In this document: one piece after another, positions 1-4,800 of the stretch
Layout: each line of letters starts with the position of its first letter
Numbering within the stretch: the first letter of the stretch is position 1
Origin: an uncultured Bacteriovorax sp.
GTDB taxonomy: Bacteria > Bdellovibrionota > Bacteriovoracia > Bacteriovoracales > Bacteriovoracaceae
Length of the DNA: 8,834 nucleotides
Assembly: GCA_943914745.1 (NCBI GenBank)
Contig: CALUDF010000115.1
Coordinates: 1 to 8,834, forward strand
Reading direction: 5' to 3'
Position numbers and translations under genes: made by a program
The notes under the pieces: generated by a model
What the model was told of the DNA's origin: nothing
The model's database searches: none
The model's input: the letters and a program-made list of their open reading frames with translations, nothing else

Positions 1-699
1 GACGTGGTCTTTAGGGTCCGTAGAAGTTGAGAGCTTCTTAATTTTTCCTTTCTGTAAAAGATCCCTTTCCACGATCCCTTTTGTCGTTGGAACCATGTGA
101 GTTGAAAAAGGAGTTTTCTCTCCTAAGACTTGTGCCTGGACAGTAATGGAAATCTTGATGGTGTCACCAATTAAATACCCACCATTATCCATTGATTTAT
201 TCCAGACAATTCCATAAGTCTTTCTATCGAGTTCTCCTGTGAGGGTAAAGAAGTAGTTGTCTTTTCCCCATGGGTCTTTAAGCTTTCCCTTATAAACACC
301 TTCGAGGATTAAAGGACGCTTGATTCCTCTCATTGAGAGGTAACCACCGATAACGAGTTTTTTTCCTGTCTCAAGTTTTATGGGACCTGGGCTCTCAAAA
401 GTGATTTCTGGGTAATTGGCCGTAAAAAAGAATTCATGACCGCGCAGGTGGAAATCTCTTTTTGCATCACTGGTGTCTACACTTTCAGAGTTGACGGTGA
501 TTTTGATATTGGAAATGTCATTTTCAGAACTATTGAGTGTGAAGTAACCATTGTAGTCTTTAAATTGTCCTTCGACTGAAGTCATGAGCATGTAGTCGAC
601 GCTAAAAGCAATTTTGGAGTGTTCCTTGATTAATTCAAAGTCTTTGGCAAAAGATGGGAATGGGCCGAGCATAAGTAAGCATAGAAGTAATCGTTTCAT
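1..699 (-). CDS. YceI-family periplasmic protein, 3' part missing
   Basis: The reading frame opens at ATG 699 and stays open for 233 codons to the window edge, so the C-terminus is missing. A strong AAGGGGGAGA ribosome binding site (702-711) precedes the start. Residues 1-18 (MKRLLLCLLMLGPFPSFA) form a signal peptide with a likely cut before KDFEL, which places the product in the periplasm. Residues ~20-193 show the YceI pattern in order: VEGQFKDYNGYF (42-53), a VDTSDAKRDFHLRG stretch (74-87), the YPEITFES strand (96-103), GGYLSMRGIKRP (118-129), and the closing TGELDRKTYGIVWN plus GDTIKISI region (154-190). YceI proteins are small lipocalin-like beta barrels that bind hydrophobic, isoprenoid-type ligands; some are stress- or base-induced. 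The ligand here is unknown. At least 40 residues follow the usual domain end, with no homology that I recognise. Family call is firm; the role is not. Confidence 0.9.
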   Translation of the reverse strand, partial: MKRLLLCLLMLGPFPSFAKDFELIKEHSKIAFSVDYMLMTSVEGQFKDYNGYFTLNSSENDISNIKITVNSESVDTSDAKRDFHLRGHEFFFTANYPEITFESPGPIKLETGKKLVIGGYLSMRGIKRPLILEGVYKGKLKDPWGKDNYFFTLTGELDRKTYGIVWNKSMDNGGYLIGDTIKISITVQAQVLGEKTPFSTHMVPTTKGIVERDLLQKGKIKKLSTSTDPKDHV

Positions 700-721
700 A
701 ATCTCCCCCTTGGGTAGTTCT

Positions 722-730
722 ATTATAACA
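722..730 (-). promoter_or_regulatory. Extended -10 promoter for the YceI gene
   Basis: Read on the minus strand this is TGTTATAAT, a perfect extended -10 element (TGn followed by TATAAT). Transcription would start near 715, giving a leader of about 16 nt that contains the AAGGGGGAGA ribosome binding site. No convincing -35 hexamer lies 16-18 bp upstream, which is common for extended -10 promoters. Called by inspection only. Confidence 0.5.
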
Positions 731-789
731 AAAGAGAGGTCTTGGCTCTATGGACGCTTGGATTTTTAAATAGCACAAAACGCCCTGTT

Positions 790-811
790 TATGATACCCT
801 CTCCTAAAGGA
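790..811 (+). promoter_or_regulatory. Putative -10 box and RBS of the AraC-family gene
   Basis: TATGAT at 790-795 matches the -10 consensus at five of six bases, but the -35 region (about 767-772, TAAATA) is poor, so the promoter may depend on an activator. AAAGGA at 806-811 is a good ribosome binding site 5 bp before the ATG at 817 and supports that start. If the -10 is right, the leader is only about 15 nt. Confidence 0.3.
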
Positions 812-816
812 TAAGT

Positions 817-1698
817 ATGAAAAAGAAGCACGATCATCACCATCACATCAGCACCCTTCACCCCATGGATTCTTTTGGAGTGGTTTCGGGAGTGACAAAA
901 CAAGTGAGAGTCACAAGGCTTGAGAAGCGCTTAATTCCGGCCGTGCCTTTTCCTCATAAACATAATTTTTATCACTTGGTCGTCATCACTAAAGGATCAG
1001 GATGGCATGAAATTGATTTCAAACGCCACGATGTAAAAAAAGGCTCAGTTTTTTTTATGGTGCCGGCCCAGGTTCATTCATGGTCTATGAGCAAAGAGAC
1101 ATGTGGGATAGTCATCGAGTTTGAGGGGCTCTCAATGTTTTCAGGGGATGAGGCCTACAATATTTTTTCTGATGCTCTCATGCCTTCAGTTAATTCTTTC
1201 GAAATCGTGGGGCAGACGAGAGAGGAGATTTTTAACTATTGCCAGAAAATGCTAAGTGAATACGAAGAAGAAAAAAAGGATTTTGAAATTTTACTGCGGC
1301 TTAATCTAGCGACGCTCCTTTTGCTTTTTTCGCGCATTATTCAAGACAGACCTAAAAAAGTTTCACGGGTTTCTAAGTTTCGCGAAGACTTCATAAATAT
1401 GATTGAGAAAAATTATAAAAGGCATCACAGCGTTGAGTTTTATGCCAAGACCTTGGGGATCTCTCCTAAGTCTTTAACCGCCAAAGTCAATCGCATCATT
1501 GGAAAAAGTGTCAGAGACCTCGTTCAGGAAAGATGCATTCTGGAGAGCAAAAGATTACTTGCTTACTCTGATCTCTCAGTCAGCGAGATCGCAGCTCATT
1601 TGGGTTTTGATGACCCCAATTATTTTACGCGTTTTTTTAAGGCGAAAACCAAACAAAACCCAGGCAAATTCAGACAGAAATCCAGACAAGTGTGCTAG
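817..1698 (+). CDS. AraC/XylS-family transcriptional regulator, cupin N-domain
   Basis: A 293-residue cytoplasmic DNA-binding protein of normal length for the family. Residues ~40-110 form a cupin-like sensor domain, with HKHNFYHLVVITKGSGWHEI (47-66) and a GSVFFMVPAQVHSW strand (76-89) typical of AraC ligand/dimerisation domains. Residues ~185-290 are the double helix-turn-helix: the first around YAKTLGISPKSLTAKV (209-224), the second around SVSEIAAHLGFDDPNYFTRF (254-273), ending in the characteristic NPGKFR (281-286). The start at 817 is backed by AAAGGA; Met17 has no ribosome binding site. The N-terminus is unusually histidine-rich (H5, H7-H10, H15). It diverges from the YceI gene and lies 59 bp upstream of, and co-oriented with, the acyl-CoA dehydrogenase, which is a candidate target. 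The effector cannot be read from the sequence. Confidence 0.92.
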   Translation: MKKKHDHHHHISTLHPMDSFGVVSGVTKQVRVTRLEKRLIPAVPFPHKHNFYHLVVITKGSGWHEIDFKRHDVKKGSVFFMVPAQVHSWSMSKETCGIVIEFEGLSMFSGDEAYNIFSDALMPSVNSFEIVGQTREEIFNYCQKMLSEYEEEKKDFEILLRLNLATLLLLFSRIIQDRPKKVSRVSKFREDFINMIEKNYKRHHSVEFYAKTLGISPKSLTAKVNRIIGKSVRDLVQERCILESKRLLAYSDLSVSEIAAHLGFDDPNYFTRFFKAKTKQNPGKFRQKSRQVC

Positions 1699-1719
1699 AG
1701 AAACCTCTTTTTGATTGGG

Positions 1720-1741
1720 CATTGCCATTGCAATACCAATG
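1720..1741. promoter_or_regulatory. 22-bp imperfect palindrome, candidate operator
   Basis: The 22 bases are symmetric around 1730/1731: the outer arms CATTG (1720-1724) and CAATG (1737-1741) and the core ATTGCAAT (1727-1734) are perfect, with two mismatched pairs between them (9 of 11 pairs match). It sits in the 59-bp gap between the AraC-family gene and the acyl-CoA dehydrogenase, ending 5 bp before the GGGAGGA ribosome binding site (1747-1753). A weak promoter (TTGATT at 1711-1716, TACCAA at 1734-1739) would overlap it. The shape suits a dimeric repressor better than an RNA terminator, because no U-tract follows. Which protein binds is unknown. Confidence 0.45.
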
Positions 1742-1757
1742 AAGTCGGGAGGACTCT

Positions 1758-3128
1758 ATGGAAAATTTTTGGAATGAAGTCAGTGGAAAAATGAAAGATG
1801 CCTTTGATAAAGTTGAGGACAGAAGTAAGAAAGATCTCAACCTGCTCAAGAACATTCCGGCCATGCTTTCTTTTTTAAGTGACTTAGAAGACGATGAGGT
1901 CCTTTTGTGGCTTGATCAGGCACGTAAGATTAAGAAGCGCCGAGAGCCCAAATTTCCCCCTATTAATGGGGATTTTTACGACATCAAAGCTTTCCTCAAT
2001 GCCGATGAAAAAAGAGTCCTTGATGGCGTTCGAAGATTCATGATTGAAGAAATCGAGCCTATTGCCACTGAGTATTGGATGAAAGGGGAGTTTCCTTTTC
2101 AGATTATCGATAAAATGAAGAAGCTCAATATCATGGGGCTGACCTACAGTAAAAATCTGGGAGGGCAAGAGCGAAGTAATCTTCTAGAGGGAATGATTGG
2201 AGAAGAAATCGCGCGCGTTGATGTCTCGACTTGCACTTTCTTTGGTGTGCATGCGGGGCTAGCGATGAATTCTATTTATCATTGTGGCTCTCCCGAGCAA
2301 ATAGAAGAATTTATTCCTCCCATGATTGCGATGGAGAAAATCGGGGCTTTTGGACTTACTGAACCTGACGTAGGCTCTGCTGCTTCCATGGGGCTAACCA
2401 CGACGTGCAAGCGTGAAGGGGATACCTGGACGATCAATGGGCAGAAGAAATGGATTGGAAATGCGACGTTTGCTGATCTCATTATCATTTGGGCCAAAGA
2501 TGAAGATGACCATCAAGTCAAAGGCTTCATTGTTGATCGAAACACAAATGGCCTAGTGACAGAAAAAATTGAAGATAAGATGTCTCTTCGAATTGTGCAA
2601 AATGCGCTGATTACTTTAACCAACGTCAAGGTGAGGGAAGAGCGCAGGCTTCAGCGTGCCGACTCTTTTAAAGACACAGCACGAGTCCTTAAGATGACCA
2701 GGGCCGGAGTGGCCTGGCAAGCTGTCGGCTGTGCCCGTGGGGCTTACGAGCATACCCTCGACTACACGATGAAGAGACGTCAGTTTGATCGTCCTATTGC
2801 CGGTTTTCAGATGACTCAGGATCTTCTCGCTCAAATGCTCTCACAACTCACGGCCATGCAGTGTATGGTGGCACGGCTTAGTGCCCTTCAGGACCAAGGT
2901 GTGATGTCGGATGAGCAGGCTTCGTTGGCAAAAGTTTTTTGTACGGTTGGTTGCAGGACGATTACCAGCATGTCCCGCGAATTAATGGGGGCCAATGGGA
3001 TTTTAGTGTCCAATAAGGTCGCTCGCTTTCTTGGTGATGCCGAAGCCCTTTATTCTTATGAAGGCACAAAACAAATCAATTCACTGGTGGTAGGAAGAGC
3101 GATTACAGGGCTTAGTGCGTTTGTTTAA
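1758..3128 (+). CDS. Acyl-CoA dehydrogenase family flavoprotein (GCDH/ACX4-like)
   Basis: This 456-residue protein is predicted to oxidise an acyl-CoA to the 2-enoyl-CoA using FAD in the cytoplasm. The ATG at 1758 follows GGGAGGA (1747-1753). After a charged ~70-residue N-terminal extension come the helical N-domain (~75-190), the beta-domain with the flavin signature GAFGLTEPDVGSA (196-208) and WIGNATFAD (232-240), and the C-terminal helical domain with RQFDRPIAGFQ (341-351). Glu435 in YSYEGT aligns with the catalytic base Glu370 of human glutaryl-CoA dehydrogenase, and the tail LVVGRAITGLSAFV matches that branch. However, the position of the glutarate-binding Arg94 appears to be Cys159 and that of Ser98 Gly163, so glutaryl-CoA is an unlikely substrate. 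Plant short-chain acyl-CoA oxidase ACX4 is the other close relative I recall. No electron-transfer flavoprotein or other fatty-acid genes are nearby. Family is certain, substrate unknown. Confidence 0.95.
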   Translation: MENFWNEVSGKMKDAFDKVEDRSKKDLNLLKNIPAMLSFLSDLEDDEVLLWLDQARKIKKRREPKFPPINGDFYDIKAFLNADEKRVLDGVRRFMIEEIEPIATEYWMKGEFPFQIIDKMKKLNIMGLTYSKNLGGQERSNLLEGMIGEEIARVDVSTCTFFGVHAGLAMNSIYHCGSPEQIEEFIPPMIAMEKIGAFGLTEPDVGSAASMGLTTTCKREGDTWTINGQKKWIGNATFADLIIIWAKDEDDHQVKGFIVDRNTNGLVTEKIEDKMSLRIVQNALITLTNVKVREERRLQRADSFKDTARVLKMTRAGVAWQAVGCARGAYEHTLDYTMKRRQFDRPIAGFQMTQDLLAQMLSQLTAMQCMVARLSALQDQGVMSDEQASLAKVFCTVGCRTITSMSRELMGANGILVSNKVARFLGDAEALYSYEGTKQINSLVVGRAITGLSAFV

Positions 3129-3930
3129 CGTCGGCATTCTCTGCTTTAAAGAGCTGTAGGTATTTTTTCTCCAGCTCTTTAATCTCTCCTGGTTTGATTT
3201 CAGCGAATTTCTTTTTTAAGAAAGCATTCACTTCAGGTTTGTTCCATGGAGATTTTAGAGAGATGGGTGCATAGAGACCCGTGACGATAATTCTTTTAGG
3301 CAATATGACAAATTTGCCGTCCCACCCTAGTCTTGTAAGCGTGGAAATTCCAGAATTGATTCCAGCAATAACAAAACGGGCGCGGTCTTTTTCTACAAAA
3401 CGAAAGCACTGATCGGTTGTGGGAAGCCTGGTGATGTTATGATTGTTTTTATTGAACTCATCAAATTTCGTTCCAAAGCTGTCATTGATGATGGCCACTC
3501 CAGGATAGCGGGCCAGGTCCTCAAACTTTTCAAATTTAAATTCTTTGCCCTTTTCCACGAACACAACGGTCTCATCTTCGATAAAAGCGTCGGCGGAGTA
3601 GTTATATAATGAAAGACGGTCTTCTGTTTTATAAGGAGGAAGGAGCATATCGATGCGACCTGCTTTCACTTCTTCCTGGGCACGCCCCCATGTCTCGACG
3701 TTAATGAATTCGACTTTGACATTGGCATCTTTAAAGATGGTTTCGATTAATTCAACCGCGATACCTTTTAGTCTTTTTTCTCCACGCTTGGCCCAGATCA
3801 CGGGAGGATAATCGGGGTGCCCTGTGACCCTGATGATTCGCTCATTGGGCAAAGTCATTTTTTTTAAATCGACTTGGGCCTCGAGGGAAAAAGGCAGGAG
3901 TAAAAAATAAAAGAGTAAAAGATTTTTCAT
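3112..3930 (-). CDS. Periplasmic solute-binding protein, family 3 (SBP_bac_3)
   Basis: The 272-residue product starts with a signal peptide, MKNLLLFYFLLLPFSLEA, likely cut before Gln19 and releasing it to the periplasm; there is no lipobox cysteine. Residues ~32-262 have the two-lobe family-3 pattern: HPDYPPVIWA (38-47), GIAVELIETIFKDANVKVEF (56-75), WGRAQEEVKAGRIDML (81-96), and the lobe-2 segment GVAIINDSFGTKFDEFN (144-160). Members bind amino acids or similar small polar ligands for ABC import or sensing. No permease or ATPase gene flanks it, so it may serve a distant transporter or act alone. An upstream in-frame TTG (3957) would add nine residues, but the ATG gives a cleaner signal peptide; neither has a good ribosome binding site. 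Its last 17 bp overlap the end of the convergent dehydrogenase gene. Confidence 0.88.
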   Translation of the reverse strand: MKNLLLFYFLLLPFSLEAQVDLKKMTLPNERIIRVTGHPDYPPVIWAKRGEKRLKGIAVELIETIFKDANVKVEFINVETWGRAQEEVKAGRIDMLLPPYKTEDRLSLYNYSADAFIEDETVVFVEKGKEFKFEKFEDLARYPGVAIINDSFGTKFDEFNKNNHNITRLPTTDQCFRFVEKDRARFVIAGINSGISTLTRLGWDGKFVILPKRIIVTGLYAPISLKSPWNKPEVNAFLKKKFAEIKPGEIKELEKKYLQLFKAENADVKQTH

Positions 3931-3980
3931 TGCAAAAAAGATTATGACCTGTTGCAAATTTAAAAGCTATCGTTTTGCAA
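3930..3980. repeat. Three TTGCAA hexamers at 22-23 bp spacing
   Basis: The self-complementary hexamer TTGCAA occurs at 3930-3935, 3952-3957 and 3975-3980, with start-to-start distances of 22 and 23 bp (about two helical turns, so on one DNA face). The first touches the ATG of the solute-binding gene and the others lie in its leader and promoter region. The only other TTGCAA I find in the window is the core of the palindrome at 1720-1741. Flanking bases are not conserved, so an operator role is conjectural. Confidence 0.35.
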
Positions 3981-3987
3981 GCGCCAA
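3959..3987 (-). promoter_or_regulatory. Putative promoter of the solute-binding protein gene
   Basis: On the minus strand TTGGCG (3982-3987) and TTTAAA (3959-3964) are separated by 17 bp; each matches the sigma70 consensus at four of six bases. Transcription would begin near 3952. One TTGCAA hexamer lies in the spacer and another at the predicted start site. This is a weak match made by eye. The 70-bp gap to the TetR gene (3958-4027) holds no clear terminator. Confidence 0.3.
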
Positions 3988-4027
3988 CAAAAAATTGATG
4001 TTCTCTTTATGTTTGCTTGGGGAATCG

Positions 4028-4648
4028 TTATTTTTTTGGAAGCTCTAAAGAAGCGCAGTAAGTGCGCACGAAATGGTCAATATCCTCCCACATTGTCTCA
4101 TCGCCCATATGAATAAGAACACGGCCAACGACAATGCCGAAAATATAATCTTCGAGCGTATTGAGAATTTGCTGAGGAAGGATCTTATCAGTCATTTTTT
4201 TATTATTAATTAATGTTAACACGCGCTCTTCAAACTCTGGGTGCCTCTCAAAGATCTCCAGGTTTTCCTGAAAACGTTTTAAGAATTTTGGATCAGTGAG
4301 AAATTGCAGCAGGATGACCTTAAAGATGACGATGTCGGCGATGAAGTGATTCATGCGGTGACGGACAAAAAGCAAGCATTCATCAGTGATGCATTCCTGA
4401 TGAGGATAGGTCAGGTGGGTGTAGCGCTTGTCAGTGGCCTTTCTCTCAACCATCTTCACCATGAGGTCATATTTCCCCCCAAAGTAGCGGGTGATGAGAG
4501 CGACATTCACGTCTGCTTTTTTGGCAATCATGCGTGTCGTGGCCCTATTAAAACCGTACTTAGAAATGATCTGTTCGGCCGCAGAAAGCAGGCGCTCTTC
4601 CGTCGCTAAACGATCTTTATTTTTATTTTTAGTGGGTTTTATGGCCAT
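4028..4648 (-). CDS. TetR/AcrR-family transcriptional repressor
   Basis: A 206-residue protein of typical family length. A basic N-terminal tail (KPTKNKNKDR) leads into the TetR DNA-binding domain at ~15-62: helix 1 LLSAAEQIISKYG (20-32), the helix-turn-helix TTRMIAKKADVNVALITRYF (37-56), and the GGKYDLM junction (57-63). The rest is the helical ligand-binding and dimerisation domain, which is variable in sequence. The gene diverges from a TolC-RND efflux operon, the standard layout for a local repressor released by a pump substrate. Two matching dyads in the shared intergenic region (4714-4729 and 4766-4781) are the probable binding sites. The ATG at 4648 has only a weak TAGG ribosome binding site 11 bp upstream. 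The inducer is unknown. Confidence 0.93.
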   Translation of the reverse strand: MAIKPTKNKNKDRLATEERLLSAAEQIISKYGFNRATTRMIAKKADVNVALITRYFGGKYDLMVKMVERKATDKRYTHLTYPHQECITDECLLFVRHRMNHFIADIVIFKVILLQFLTDPKFLKRFQENLEIFERHPEFEERVLTLINNKKMTDKILPQQILNTLEDYIFGIVVGRVLIHMGDETMWEDIDHFVRTYCASLELPKK

Positions 4649-4680
4649 ACAAAATTGAGCCTAACACCTTATTTTTTTAA

Positions 4681-4710
4681 AGGATAGTCAAAAATTAAGG
4701 TTGTTACCAA
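4681..4710 (-). promoter_or_regulatory. Putative promoter of the TetR-family gene
   Basis: On the minus strand TTGGTA (4705-4710) and TATCCT (4681-4686) are 18 bp apart, each matching consensus at four of six bases. Transcription would start near 4674. The operator-like dyad at 4714-4729 begins 3 bp upstream of this -35 box, so repressor bound there could also affect its own gene. Confidence 0.35.
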
Positions 4711-4713
4711 AAA

Positions 4714-4729
4714 GTAATCACTTGATTAC
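4714..4729. promoter_or_regulatory. Operator-like dyad O1 for the TetR-family repressor
   Basis: GTAATC and GATTAC form perfect 6-bp inverted arms around the 4-bp centre ACTT. The dyad lies inside a 23-bp box (4711-4733) that recurs at 4763-4785 with only two changed bases, both in the centre. It overlaps the -35 hexamer of the best efflux-operon promoter, so occupancy should block RNA polymerase. Assignment to the adjacent TetR regulator rests on position and symmetry. Confidence 0.7.
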
Positions 4730-4750
4730 ATCAGGGTTTTCAAGCATACT
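4722..4750 (+). promoter_or_regulatory. Putative promoter of the efflux operon
   Basis: TTGATT (4722-4727) and CATACT (4745-4750) are separated by 17 bp, each with four of six consensus matches. Transcription would start near 4757 and give a leader of about 44 nt. O1 overlaps the -35 box and O2 starts about 9 bp past the predicted start site, an arrangement expected for repression. Confidence 0.45.
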
Positions 4751-4765
4751 TGGGGTGAAAACAAA

Positions 4766-4781
4766 GTAATCGTTTGATTAC
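4766..4781. promoter_or_regulatory. Operator-like dyad O2 for the TetR-family repressor
   Basis: GTAATC and GATTAC flank the centre GTTT. This is the second copy of the box at O1, 52 bp further downstream (about five helical turns). It ends 5 bp before the AAAAGGA ribosome binding site (4787-4793) of the outer-membrane protein gene and lies within the predicted leader. Confidence 0.7.
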
Positions 4782-4800
4782 ATCAAAAAAGGACACACAC

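Noticed and set aside
829..846. Engineered histidine tag in the AraC-family protein
   Set aside because: The run is H-D-H-H-H-H, interrupted and followed by native-looking sequence in a natural promoter context; no vector sequence is present.
1499..1714. 71-codon plus-strand frame overlapping the AraC helix-turn-helix region
   Set aside because: Out of frame with a conserved AraC domain and without its own ribosome binding site.
1884..2834. Minus-strand frames of 72-94 codons within the acyl-CoA dehydrogenase
   Set aside because: All are antisense to conserved flavoprotein motifs and lack recognisable features.
3931..3957. Upstream TTG start for the solute-binding protein
   Set aside because: It has no ribosome binding site and spoils the N-terminal MKN charge of the signal peptide; kept only as an alternative.
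3986..3998. Possible terminator CAACAAAAAATTG after the TetR gene
   Set aside because: The arms are only three bases (CAA/TTG), with no G+C-rich stem and no proper U-tract.
4304..4609. 101-codon plus-strand open frame opposite the TetR gene
   Set aside because: It lies wholly antisense to the DNA-binding half of the TetR protein, which has clear family motifs; no family resemblance of its own.
4774..4800. Upstream TTG start for the TolC-family protein
   Set aside because: The TTG lies inside operator dyad O2 and would put nine polar residues before the signal peptide; ATG 4801 has a good AAAAGGA site at proper spacing.
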